From Thermoleophilia bacterium (GTDB lineage Bacteria > Actinomycetota > Thermoleophilia > Gaiellales > SKUG01): a DNA stretch of 64,000 nucleotides. The notes under the pieces are model-generated. The model was not told where the DNA came from and made no database searches. It worked only from the letters and a program-made list of their open reading frames with translations. This document shows positions 32,981-41,526 of the stretch, piece by piece (position 1 is the stretch's first letter; each line of letters opens with the position of its first letter). Location of the stretch: contig JAOPYQ010000031.1 in the NCBI GenBank assembly GCA_025964555.1, positions 37,906 through 101,905 on the forward strand, read 5' to 3'. The position numbers were made by a program, and so were the translations under genes.

Positions 32981-34075
32981 TCAGGCGGCGCCGAGCACGA
33001 CCTCGTGCAGGTCGGAGACGTTGCGCAGGAACTGGACCATGCGGTCCTCGGCGAGCGCGAAGTCTCCGGGATCCTTGCGCTGCTCGATGAGGAGCTGGCG
33101 AGCAGCGACCTCGGCGAGCAGGTCGCCGAGGATCCACGCGGTCAGCCGACCGTCGGTGACCACCCAGCCCCAGAGATGCTTCACGCGCTCCAGGACCGGT
33201 ACGCCGAGCAGGACCAGGTCGCGCGGTGCGAGCTGCTCGGGATGTGCTGTCACGTGCGAAGGCGGAGTACCGTCCTCGGGCGCGTACGGCACGGATTCCC
33301 ATGCGTCGAGCTGCAGCTTGCGGCGACGGTTCTCGTTGGGAATCTCCGCCGCGACACCGCGATAGCGAATGGCGACTTCCGGCGGCAGCGGCACTGACAC
33401 GATGGTCATCGCCGCCATGTCATTGCGGAATTCCGACAGGCCCTGGACCGACTGGATCGTGGCATTGGGCGCGGCGCGCCACAGCCGACCGCGGATGCGA
33501 GCGCGGCCGAGGCCGCGAAATCGCATGCCCGCCGCCCGCAGTCCACGCATCGCTTCGTCGGGGTCGCCGGCCGGCAGCTGCGTCGCCTTGTCGCCGAACA
33601 GGAGCATGCCACCATCGTCGCCCAGCCCCCGAGCCTCGGCCCAGCGCGTGAGTGCCTGTCGCTGCTTGACGGTGGATCCGCCGCGAATGGCCCAGACGAG
33701 CAGGAACACCACGATCGCCACCGGCACGATGATGACCAGCACCGGCCCGGCCACGAGCGCCAGCAGTCCGAGCGCGCAGGCGGCGAAGAACTGCCGGTTG
33801 TGCGACCTGCGCCGGGTCTCGTCGTGCGCGGCGATGGCGCCCCCATCGACCTCCTGCGTGTACTGGCCGTCGACACGGTCGGTGAAGATCCAGAACGCGG
33901 ACTCCTCGAGCAGGTGGGTGTCCATCCCCGTCTCCGGGTCGACACCACGTTCCGGGCCTCGAGGCTGCGGGCCGACCTTGCGAACCTGCTGGGTCCACGT
34001 CGTGCCGTCCCACCACCGCTCCTGGTCGGAGTGTCCGGGATCGCGGAACCATCGGGGCACGGGCTGGGACGACAT
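32981..34075 (-). CDS. DUF2510 membrane protein, first of a tandem paralogous pair
   Basis: A 364-residue protein. Residues 5-30 (PRWFRDPGHSDQERWWDGTT) form a DUF2510 motif (W-x-x-D-P-x-x-x-x-x-x-R-Y/W-W-D-G), almost restricted to actinobacteria. Two adjacent hydrophobic segments follow around 100-135 (ACALGLLALVAGPVLVIIVP). The cytoplasmic remainder shares with the next gene the pattern ALTRWAEARGLGDDGGMLLF / GLTRWAVDHGLRDMGGSLWS and MTIVSVPLPPEVAIRYRGV / LTIVSVPLDARSAERLRGV. So the two arose by duplication. Function unknown. It converges with the DoxX-like gene, 4 bases apart. Confidence 0.7.
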   Translation of the reverse strand: MSSQPVPRWFRDPGHSDQERWWDGTTWTQQVRKVGPQPRGPERGVDPETGMDTHLLEESAFWIFTDRVDGQYTQEVDGGAIAAHDETRRRSHNRQFFAACALGLLALVAGPVLVIIVPVAIVVFLLVWAIRGGSTVKQRQALTRWAEARGLGDDGGMLLFGDKATQLPAGDPDEAMRGLRAAGMRFRGLGRARIRGRLWRAAPNATIQSVQGLSEFRNDMAAMTIVSVPLPPEVAIRYRGVAAEIPNENRRRKLQLDAWESVPYAPEDGTPPSHVTAHPEQLAPRDLVLLGVPVLERVKHLWGWVVTDGRLTAWILGDLLAEVAARQLLIEQRKDPGDFALAEDRMVQFLRNVSDLHEVVLGAA

Positions 34076-34122
34076 GCGCCGAACATCGGCACGTCGCCGG
34101 CGACGCTCGACTCGGTGGAGGG

Positions 34123-35103
34123 TCAGCTGCGACCGACGACCCGGCGATGCACCTCGCTGGCGTGTGCCAGGAACGACTGCAACCTGTCTGCCGCCCCGTC
34201 GTACATCGCTGGGTCGCGTCCGCGATCGAGGTAGTAGCGTTCCTGCGAGGCCTCGCGCAGCAGGTCTCGCCCGGTCCAGACCTCCAGCTGACCGTCGGCG
34301 ATCGCGAATCCGCCGATGCCCAGCTGCAGGCGGCTCACGTCGTGTTCGAACCACTCGAGCATGACCGGGTCGAACTGCTGCCAGAGCAGGATCGGATCCT
34401 GGTCGGGCGAGGCGGTCACGCGAACGCCGAGCTCGCTGCCAGCGCGTTCGAAGGACCGGGGCTCCCATGCGTCGGCGAGCCACGACCCCGGGATCGGTGC
34501 GAGGTCACGCTCCACGCACACGCCACGGAGGCGTTCCGCGCTCCGCGCGTCGAGCGGCACGCTCACGATCGTGAGCCGGGCATCCGCGTTCGCCACGGAG
34601 GTGCACAGGATCGATGCGTCGTCCGTCGCCGCTCGCCACGGTGCCCCTCGAAGCTGTGCGACGTATCCGGTCCGTCGAACGCCCACTCCTGCTGCCTGCA
34701 TCGCTCGGGTTGCCGTGTCGACCGTCGCGGGATCCAGTCGCGTCGCCTTGTCCTTGCTCCACAGGGAACCGCCCATGTCGCGCAGGCCGTGGTCGACCGC
34801 CCAGCGCGTCAGTCCGCCGCGCAGCTCGGTGAGGTCGGCGAACCAGATCGCCCAGACCGCTGCGAGTGCGATCGCGCCACCCAGGAGTGCGACGGCAGCT
34901 CCCTCGTTCACGAACGCCAGCACGACGACGCCTGCGAGCACGGCGAAGCCGGGGACCAGCCGCCGGAACAGTCGACGCCGCTGGTGCGCGGCGAGCGTAG
35001 CATCGTCGCCGATCGCCGCGACATCGTCCTTCGCGGCTGGAAACAGCGACCACTGCGTGTCGGCGTCGACGGGATGGACTGTCGTGTCCGGCTCGGCGCT
35101 CAT
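34123..35103 (-). CDS. Membrane protein, second of the tandem pair (lacks DUF2510)
   Basis: A 326-residue paralogue of the protein encoded just downstream, without the DUF2510 motif. It has two membrane helices near 50-90 (LVPGFAVLAGVVVLAFVNEG, VALLGGAIALAAVWAIWF). Shared segments include GGLTRWAVDHGLRDMGGSLW, KDKATRLDPATVDTATRAMQ and LTIVSVPLDARSAERLRG. Gene spacing (47 bases) suggests cotranscription. No known function. Confidence 0.68.
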   Translation of the reverse strand: MSAEPDTTVHPVDADTQWSLFPAAKDDVAAIGDDATLAAHQRRRLFRRLVPGFAVLAGVVVLAFVNEGAAVALLGGAIALAAVWAIWFADLTELRGGLTRWAVDHGLRDMGGSLWSKDKATRLDPATVDTATRAMQAAGVGVRRTGYVAQLRGAPWRAATDDASILCTSVANADARLTIVSVPLDARSAERLRGVCVERDLAPIPGSWLADAWEPRSFERAGSELGVRVTASPDQDPILLWQQFDPVMLEWFEHDVSRLQLGIGGFAIADGQLEVWTGRDLLREASQERYYLDRGRDPAMYDGAADRLQSFLAHASEVHRRVVGRS

Positions 35104-35139
35104 GCCCCGGGCATCGGCACCCCGCGGTGGCCGCTCGAC

Positions 35140-35610
35140 TCAGGGCGCCCAGAGCGAGCCGAAGTACTGGAAGTCGCCGCCGGGCTGGTAGCCCTTGAGG
35201 TAGCCACCGATCGGTGGGTGCAGCGGCAGCTTGAGCACCGCGTCGCGGGCGACCCAACGAATTTCCTGGATCGCCTGGTCCTCGACGCTCGGCTCGCGAC
35301 CGGTCGCGATCTTCTCGGGAGCGGGCACGTCGACACGGAACACCACGTGGATGAGGTGTCGGCCGCTTGCGTGGCTCTCCGGGGCGATGGATTCCACGAG
35401 CGCACATGGTTCGGCGACGGCCACCTGGGCGCAGTTGAGCTCTTCGCCGAGTTCACGCGCGAGCGCGACGGTGAGCGACTCGCCCGGATCGACGCCACCG
35501 CCCGGAAGCATCCAGCGCGGATGGCCGGGCCGCCCCTGACGGACGAGCAGGACCTGCTGCTCGTGCCAGATCATGCCGCTGACGCGGACGCGTGGCGGAC
35601 GATGTCCCAT
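35140..35610 (-). CDS. Nudix hydrolase
   Basis: A 156-residue protein with a full Nudix box (G-x5-E-x7-R-E-x-x-E-E-x-G region: GGGVDPGESLTVALARELGE then ELN). It would cleave a nucleoside diphosphate linked to another moiety, with Mg. It starts 1 base after the dut stop, and a house-cleaning role beside dUTPase is plausible. Substrate not predictable from sequence. Confidence 0.88.
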   Translation of the reverse strand: MGHRPPRVRVSGMIWHEQQVLLVRQGRPGHPRWMLPGGGVDPGESLTVALARELGEELNCAQVAVAEPCALVESIAPESHASGRHLIHVVFRVDVPAPEKIATGREPSVEDQAIQEIRWVARDAVLKLPLHPPIGGYLKGYQPGGDFQYFGSLWAP

Positions 35611-35611
35611 G

Positions 35612-36064
35612 TCAGCCGAACCCGCCAGTCGATCCGAACCCGGCGTCGCCGCGCGATGCCGCGGCCAGCTCCTCGACCTCGGCGACCTGCGCGAGCAGCA
35701 CAGGCGTGAGCACGAGCTGCGCGATCCGATCCCCCGGCGCGATCTCGAATGCTTCGGTCGGATCCGTGTTGAGCAGCACGACGCGCAGCTCCCCGCGGTA
35801 GCCGGCGTCGATGACGCCGGGACCGTTCACGACGCTGATGCCATGCGTGATCGCGAGACCCGAGCGAGGGCAGACGAGACCCGCGTACCCTTCCGGGATC
35901 TCCACCGAGATGCCGGTGCCCACGAGCGCGCGCCCGCCTCCGGGCGCGAGCGTGGCGTGCTCGACGGCGACCAGGTCGAGCCCGGCATCGGCCGGGTGCG
36001 CACGGCTCGGCAGCACCGCATCCGGGTGCAGGCGCCGCATGCGCAGCTCGACCGGCGCGTGCAT
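35612..36064 (-). CDS. dut: Deoxyuridine 5'-triphosphate nucleotidohydrolase
   Basis: A 150-residue trimeric dUTPase with all five motifs: DAGLDLVA, PRSGLAITHGI, GVIDAGYRGELRVVLLN (catalytic Asp), GDRIAQLVLTP and the C-terminal P-loop-like GFGSTGGFG. It hydrolyses dUTP to dUMP, keeping uracil out of DNA and feeding dTMP synthesis. The start ATG overlaps the hflX stop by one base, so the genes are coupled. Confidence 0.95.
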   Translation of the reverse strand: MHAPVELRMRRLHPDAVLPSRAHPADAGLDLVAVEHATLAPGGGRALVGTGISVEIPEGYAGLVCPRSGLAITHGISVVNGPGVIDAGYRGELRVVLLNTDPTEAFEIAPGDRIAQLVLTPVLLAQVAEVEELAAASRGDAGFGSTGGFG

Positions 36065-37383
36065 CAGGCGGTGACCTCGGCGGTGTCGCTCGGCTCGTCG
36101 GTACGGAACTGCGCGACCTTTGGAACGAGCCGCTTGGGCAGGTGTGCGCTCGCGTGGATGCCGTCCTCCTCGTCGCTGCGCACGACCGGTGCGCCCGCGT
36201 CGTAGAGCTCGCTGAGGATGCCGGCGTTCGCGTACGGCACGAGCAGCTCGACGTGTTCCCAGCGGCTCGAGAACTCGGTCGCGATGCGATCCATGAGCCC
36301 GTCGAGGTTGACCTGGTCGCGTGCCGACAGCAGCACGGCGTCCGGGTGGCGACGCTGCAGGTGCTCGAGCTGCGTCTCGTCGAGTCGGTCGATCTTGTTG
36401 AGGGCGAGCACGGTCGGCAGCTCGCCGGCGCCGACCTGGGCGAGCACGTCGCGTACGGCCTCGAGGTGCGCGTGCAGGCGCTCCTCCTCCTGCGAGCCGT
36501 CGGCGACCATCACGATGAGGTCGGCGAGCACCGTCTCCTCGAGCGTCGAGGCGAATGCGTCGACGAGCTGGTGCGGCAGGCGCTCGATGAAGCCGACGGT
36601 GTCGGTGACGAGGTAGCGACGACCGCCGCGTTCGAACGCACGCGTGGTCGGGTCGAGCGTCTCGAACAGGCGGTTGGCCATGCTCACTTCCGCACCCGTG
36701 AGCGCGTTGAGCAGCGTCGACTTGCCGGCATTGGTGTATCCGGCGAGCGCAACCTTCGGGATGATCGAGTCCTGTCGCGACGCGCGCTGCGTGGCTCGGG
36801 TGCGGCGCAGGTCCTTGAGCCGGCCGCGCAGGATCGAGATGCGCCGACGCGCGAGGCGACGGTCGGTCTCGAGCTGCGATTCGCCCGGGCCACGCGTGCC
36901 GATGCCCGGTCCCGCGTTGCCGCCGCCTGCGCCGAGGCGTTCGAGGTGGGTCCAGAGGCCGCGCATGCGCTGCAGGTTGTACTCGAGCTGCGCGAGCTCC
37001 ACCTGCGTCTTGCCTTCGGCGGTGTGCGCGTGGAGCGCGAAGATGTCCAGGATGACTGCCGTGCGGTCGAGCACGCGACGCTCGAGCTTGTCCTCGAGCG
37101 CGCGCTGCTGGCGCGGGCTCAGCACGTCGTCGATGACCACGATGTCCGGGTCCTCGTACTCGACGAGGCGCTTGAGCTCGTCGACCTTGCCCGAACCCAG
37201 GAACGTGGTGGGGTGCGGATCGACGCGCCGCTGCACGATCACGCCGCCGGCGACGACGCCGGCGGTGCGCAGCAGCTCGCGGATCTCCTCGAGCGCGGCC
37301 TCCTCGTCGACGCCTTGTGCGAGCATCGCCGCGATCACGGCGCGCTCGGGTACCTGCTCGGTCTCGTTCTGGTAATCGGTCAT
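36064..37383 (-). CDS. hflX: Ribosome-associated GTPase HflX
   Basis: A 439-residue GTPase. The N-terminal HflX domain has VIVQRRVDPHPTTFLGSGKV and FALHAHTAEGKTQVELAQLE, and the HflX helix LAQLEYNLQRMRGLW; the G domain has G1 GYTNAGKSTLLNAL, G3 DTVGFIERLPHQL and G4 LNKID. HflX binds stalled 70S/50S ribosomes and splits them after stress. The start has a few bases of weak spacing and the gene heads an hflX-dut-Nudix run. Confidence 0.94.
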   Translation of the reverse strand: MTDYQNETEQVPERAVIAAMLAQGVDEEAALEEIRELLRTAGVVAGGVIVQRRVDPHPTTFLGSGKVDELKRLVEYEDPDIVVIDDVLSPRQQRALEDKLERRVLDRTAVILDIFALHAHTAEGKTQVELAQLEYNLQRMRGLWTHLERLGAGGGNAGPGIGTRGPGESQLETDRRLARRRISILRGRLKDLRRTRATQRASRQDSIIPKVALAGYTNAGKSTLLNALTGAEVSMANRLFETLDPTTRAFERGGRRYLVTDTVGFIERLPHQLVDAFASTLEETVLADLIVMVADGSQEEERLHAHLEAVRDVLAQVGAGELPTVLALNKIDRLDETQLEHLQRRHPDAVLLSARDQVNLDGLMDRIATEFSSRWEHVELLVPYANAGILSELYDAGAPVVRSDEEDGIHASAHLPKRLVPKVAQFRTDEPSDTAEVTA

Positions 37384-37453
37384 CGGTTCCAGAGCCTACC
37401 GCGTGCGGGATCGCGCGTGGTTACCGGGGCGTCAGCATGGGCGCCGAAGCGCG

Positions 37454-38827
37454 TCAGGCGGCGTCGGCAGCGCGGATGTCGTCACCGAACACCGCGTTGT
37501 GGCGACGCACCGCTTCGTCGACGGCGGCGCGATCGAGGCCCGAGATCCCCTCAGCGAGGCGCTCGAGACCATTCTCGAAGTCGTAGCCCATGGCGGCGAG
37601 GAAGGCGTAGGCGGGCTCGGGATGGAAATGCGTGCCGGTGCCGCGGGCGATCTCGTCGAACGCATCGTCGAACGACAGCGCCGATCGGTACGGGCGTTCG
37701 CTCGTCATCGCATCGAAGGCATCGGCGACGGCGATGATGTACGCCTCGAACGGCACGTCGGTGCGATCGCGCTTGAGGTAGCCCTTGCCGTCGTAGCGCT
37801 CGTGGTGGCAACGCACCACGTCGGCGTCGTACTCGTCGAAGGAGAAGCTCGCCAGGATGCGAGCGCTGACCTCGGGGTGCTGGCGCATGATCGCGAACTC
37901 GTCGGAGGTGAGCTTGCCCGGCTTGTTGAGGATCGAGTTGTCGACCGCCACCTTGCCGAGGTCGTGGAGTCGGCTCGTCCAGTAGAGCGCCTCGAGCTGG
38001 CGCTCGGTGAGGCTGAGCGCGCGGCCGATCTTCATCGAGTACTCGCACACGCGATCGGAATGCTCGAACGTGTAGCGATCGCGCTCGTCGACGATCGTGG
38101 CGAACGTGTCGAGCGCCTTGTCCGTGACCTGCTGGATGCGATTGCCGCGATCGAGCGCGATGTACATGGAAGCCGCGAGCGGCACCACGACCGGTGCGGT
38201 CCAGGGGTTCTCGAGGCAGATCGCGGCAACACCGGCGCCGACGCAGCACTCGAGCACGGTGGTGCGAAGGTTCGCGGGGAGTCGGTCGAGCTCGTCGCGC
38301 CAGCGGGCCCTGGCCAGGTCGCGCGCGCTCATGGCGTCCCACACGAAGCACGCCTCGTTGACGAACGCGAAGGCGAGCGCACTCGCGAACAGCGGCACGT
38401 AATCGTCGGGCAGTCCCATCTCCCCCGCCGCACTGCCTCCGAACAGGCGCCAGGCAAGGCCCGCGACGAGCACGGGCAGGATGCGGGTCGGGAGGTTGCC
38501 GACCAGCCGCGAGAACGAGCGGTGACGCTTCAGGTCGTAGCCGACGGATGCGCCGACGGCGGCGAGGATCGCGATCCACGGGCCGACCAGGTACAGCAGC
38601 ATCGTCGCGACCGCGGCGTGCATGCTCTGCGATGCGCCGCCCGCGCTGCGGCTCACGTCCTGCACGCGCATGCCGAGTCCGGCATAGAGCAGGACCGTTC
38701 CCCCACCGAGCAGCACTGCTTCACGGGTGCCGAAACTGCCCGACGCCAGTTTCGCCAGGGCGAAGCTGATCGCGGCGAGCGAACAGGCGTGGTACGGAAC
38801 ACGCAGGATGTGCGGACGGGTCGTCAT
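37454..38827 (-). CDS. Membrane-anchored HD-GYP phosphodiesterase
   Basis: A 457-residue protein with six or so N-terminal membrane helices (1-215; for example AVATMLLYLVGPWIAILAAV), a cytoplasmic helix, and an HD-GYP domain with intact HD (SRLHDLGKVAVDNSILNK), HPE, HHERYDGKGYLKR and IIAVADAFDAMTSERPYR. It should degrade c-di-GMP (family knowledge); the GYP triplet is GYL here. In contrast to the HD-GYP protein near 19 kb, all metal ligands are present. The start is uncertain: a longer form of 517 residues is possible. Confidence 0.88.
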   Translation of the reverse strand: MTTRPHILRVPYHACSLAAISFALAKLASGSFGTREAVLLGGGTVLLYAGLGMRVQDVSRSAGGASQSMHAAVATMLLYLVGPWIAILAAVGASVGYDLKRHRSFSRLVGNLPTRILPVLVAGLAWRLFGGSAAGEMGLPDDYVPLFASALAFAFVNEACFVWDAMSARDLARARWRDELDRLPANLRTTVLECCVGAGVAAICLENPWTAPVVVPLAASMYIALDRGNRIQQVTDKALDTFATIVDERDRYTFEHSDRVCEYSMKIGRALSLTERQLEALYWTSRLHDLGKVAVDNSILNKPGKLTSDEFAIMRQHPEVSARILASFSFDEYDADVVRCHHERYDGKGYLKRDRTDVPFEAYIIAVADAFDAMTSERPYRSALSFDDAFDEIARGTGTHFHPEPAYAFLAAMGYDFENGLERLAEGISGLDRAAVDEAVRRHNAVFGDDIRAADAA

Positions 38828-38945
38828 TCGTGGTGAGCCACGCGGCGACGGACGCCACACACGTGGTGTTCGGCCCATCGGCGTCGCGGGGGGCACGCTT
38901 GAACGACTACCCGTCGTTGGACTCCGTGCAAAACCGTACGGAATC

Positions 38946-38962
38946 CTGATCGGCTGGATCAG
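38946..38962 (-). terminator. Weak hairpin after the aminotransferase gene
   Basis: CTGATC / GATCAG with a 5-base loop, about 60 bases past the stop of the aminotransferase gene on the minus strand. The stem is short and no T-run follows, so this is a weak candidate. Confidence 0.25.
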
Positions 38963-39023
38963 GCGGTCCCTGATCGAGTAGGCGAGCGCCATCGAGCTCG
39001 CTCGCATGGCCGAGCGCCGAAGC

Positions 39024-40220
39024 TCAGCGGGCAGGCGCAGCCTGACCGACGCCGAGGCTGGCCTCGATGCGACCGATGGCTTCGCGGAGCCGATCGTCGG
39101 GGGTCGAGAGCGAGATGCGGATGAAGCCCTCGCCTGCTGCGCCGAAGCTCGAACCCGGCGAGACGACGACGTTTGCCTCGTCGAGCAGCAGCTGCGAGAA
39201 CGAGGCGGAGTCGTGACCCTCGGGCACGCGGGCCCAGACGTAGATCGAGCCCTTGGGCGAGTTCGGCTCCAGACCGATCGCGCGGAGCGCCTCGATGACC
39301 AGGTCGCGACGGCGCTGGTAGATCGCGCTCATCTCGTCCGGGAAGTCGCGGCACTCGGTGAGCGCGGTGGCGGCGGCGAGCTGGATCGCCTCGAACATGC
39401 CGCTGTCGATGTTCGTCTTGAGCTTCCAGAACGCTGACACGACCTCGGTGTTGCCGACGCACGCACCGACGCGCCATCCGGTCATGTTCCACGCCTTGGA
39501 CAGCGAGAACATCTCGATGCCGACGTCCATCGCGCCCGGGGTCGCGAGGAAGCTCGGTGCGCGGTAGCCGTCGAAGCTGATCTCCGAGTACGCGTTGTCG
39601 TGCACGACGATGATGTCATGGGTCTTGGCCCAGTCGACGACGTCCGCGAAGAACGAGTCGCCTTCCTCGATGACCGCGCCGGTCGGGTTGTTGGGGTAGT
39701 TGATGAACAGCAGCTTCGAGCGCTTGAGGATGTCGGCCGGGATCGACGCGAGGTCCGGCTTGAAGTCGTTCTCCGGGTTGATCGGCAGCAGGTACGGCTC
39801 GGCGTCGGTCAGCAGCGGGCCACCCGTGTAGACGGGGTAGCCGGGGTCGGTGCCGAGGGCCACGTCGCCGGCGTCGAGCAGCGCCTGGCAGATGTGGAAG
39901 ATGCCTTCCTTGCCGCCGAGCACCGGCAGCACCTGGGTAGCCGGATCCAGGCGCACCGCGAAGCGCTGCTCGTAGAAGGACGCAACGGCCTCGCGGAACG
40001 ACGCCCGACCCCGGTTGGAGGGGTACTGGTGCGTGTCGGGGCGACCGACCGCATCGCGCAGCGCGGCGACCACTGCGTCGGGGGTCGGCATGTCGGGGTC
40101 GCCGATGCCGAGGCTGATCACGTCGATGCCGGCCTCGCGCTTGGCAGCGATCGCCTGCTCCAGCTGCGCGAACATGTAGGGCTGCAGCTTGTCGAGTCGG
40201 GCGGCGTGACGGGGGCTCAT
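39024..40220 (-). CDS. dapL: LL-diaminopimelate aminotransferase-type PLP enzyme
   Basis: A 398-residue class I aminotransferase. FAQLEQAIAAKREAGIDVIS and SLGIGDPDMPTPDAVVAAL begin the domain; PLP Lys242 lies in SLSKAWNMTGWR; NYPNNPTGAV and the Arg of FIRISLSTP are present. It matches the family annotated as LL-DAP aminotransferase, which turns tetrahydrodipicolinate into LL-DAP using glutamate, so DapF (2 kb away) could finish the pathway. Other members act on aspartate or glutamate, so the substrate is inferred. Confidence 0.8.
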   Translation of the reverse strand: MSPRHAARLDKLQPYMFAQLEQAIAAKREAGIDVISLGIGDPDMPTPDAVVAALRDAVGRPDTHQYPSNRGRASFREAVASFYEQRFAVRLDPATQVLPVLGGKEGIFHICQALLDAGDVALGTDPGYPVYTGGPLLTDAEPYLLPINPENDFKPDLASIPADILKRSKLLFINYPNNPTGAVIEEGDSFFADVVDWAKTHDIIVVHDNAYSEISFDGYRAPSFLATPGAMDVGIEMFSLSKAWNMTGWRVGACVGNTEVVSAFWKLKTNIDSGMFEAIQLAAATALTECRDFPDEMSAIYQRRRDLVIEALRAIGLEPNSPKGSIYVWARVPEGHDSASFSQLLLDEANVVVSPGSSFGAAGEGFIRISLSTPDDRLREAIGRIEASLGVGQAAPAR

Positions 40221-40294
40221 GGCTGGCGTGCTCCTGGGCGGGTTCCGGTGGTGAGGTCGTAGGCTATCGCACGGGGCTGTGGCAGAATCCCAGG

Positions 40295-40417
40295 ATGGAC
40301 GAGACCGGCGATCCGATCGAACAGCGCATCGCGGAGCGGCTCTCGCGCATCGACCGACGACGCGTCCGACACCGGGGCCGACACGTGGTGGTTCGAGCGG
40401 CGGTGCACCCGTGGTGA
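40295..40417 (+). CDS. Possible 40-residue leader or coupling ORF
   Basis: A short Arg-rich frame (MDETGDPIEQRIAERLSRID then RRRVRHRG) whose stop overlaps the GTG start of the following gene (GTGA). It has no clear ribosome binding site. Its position fits translational coupling, but it could be chance. Confidence 0.25.
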   Translation: MDETGDPIEQRIAERLSRIDRRRVRHRGRHVVVRAAVHPW

Positions 40418-41517
40418 GTGCGACCCTCGACCTGCGTGAGCTCAACCGCGCCACGCTCGCGCGCCAGGGCCTGCTGGAACGCCGCGGTGGTGGCGTCGCC
40501 GACATGGTGCGAGCCGTGGGCGGCCTCCAGGCGCAGCTGCCGGGTGCGCCCGTGATCGGGCTCTGGTCGCGCATGTCGGCCTTCACGCGTGACGAGCTGC
40601 ACGCAGCGATCGCAGCGGGCGAGGTCGTGCGCGGCACGACGCTTCGCGGCACGATCCACCTGCATCACGTCGACGACTACCGCGTGCTGCGCCCGACGCT
40701 CGATCCGCTCATGGAGGCGTTCACGCGGTCGCAGACCCTGCGCCGCGTGCGCGAGCAGGACCGCGACGCGGCGATCGAGGCGGCGCACGCCTTGATGCGT
40801 TCCGGCTCCGTGACGGTGGGCGAGCTCAAGGCGCACCTCGTCGAGCGATTCCCCGAGTCAGGTGCGCAGGGCCTCGCCGTGATGGCGCGCATGGCGCTGC
40901 GGATCCTGCTCGTGCCAGATCCGGCAGCGACGGATGGATGGAAGCCGAATGCCGCGCCCCTCGCGCTCGCAACGGATCTGGTCGGCGACACGTTCGGCGA
41001 CCCCGACGTCGAGTGGCTGGTGCGCCGCTGGTTCGAGGTGCTTGGGCCCGGCACGGTGAAGGACGTGCAGACGTGGTCGTCGATGCGGCGTCTCAAGCCG
41101 ATCGTCGACTCGATGCGCGACAACGGTGAGCTCGTCGCCGTGACCACGTGGGAAGGCGACGAGCTGCTCGACCTGCCCGGGGCGGCGCGCCCCGACGCGG
41201 AGGTCGTCGCTCCGCCCCGCTTCCTGCCGATGTGGGACAACCTCCCCCTCTCCCACGCCGACCGGTCGCGCGTGATCGACCCGGCCCACAGGCCGTTCCT
41301 CGCAGTCAAGAACGGCATGCCGCCTCCCACCTTCCTGCTCGACGGGTTCGTCGCCGGCACGTGGAAGGTCGAGCGCGAGGGCGGCACGACGGTGCTCGTG
41401 CTCACGCCGTTCGGCCGCATCCCCCGCGCGCACGAGGACGCGCTCGTGGCCGAGGGCGATTCACTCCTCGCGTTCCTGCACCCGGGAGCCGCATCGCGAC
41501 GCGTTCGCGTCGGGTGA
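40411..41517 (+). CDS. AlkZ/YcaQ-like winged-helix DNA glycosylase
   Basis: A protein of about 368 residues in the HTH_42 (AlkZ/YcaQ) family. The hallmark QxQ motif is QAQ at 40-42 (AVGGLQAQLPGAP), near the expected N-terminal place; further family features are RGTTLRGTIHLHHVDDYRVL and LLDGFVAGTWKVEREGGTTV. Family members unhook DNA crosslinks or remove alkylated bases. Whether this one does so is inferred. The GTG codons at 40411 and 40414 are both possible starts. It is divergent from the aminotransferase gene. Confidence 0.78.
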   Translation: MVSATLDLRELNRATLARQGLLERRGGGVADMVRAVGGLQAQLPGAPVIGLWSRMSAFTRDELHAAIAAGEVVRGTTLRGTIHLHHVDDYRVLRPTLDPLMEAFTRSQTLRRVREQDRDAAIEAAHALMRSGSVTVGELKAHLVERFPESGAQGLAVMARMALRILLVPDPAATDGWKPNAAPLALATDLVGDTFGDPDVEWLVRRWFEVLGPGTVKDVQTWSSMRRLKPIVDSMRDNGELVAVTTWEGDELLDLPGAARPDAEVVAPPRFLPMWDNLPLSHADRSRVIDPAHRPFLAVKNGMPPPTFLLDGFVAGTWKVEREGGTTVLVLTPFGRIPRAHEDALVAEGDSLLAFLHPGAASRRVRVG

Positions 41518-41526
41518 CGCCGGTCG

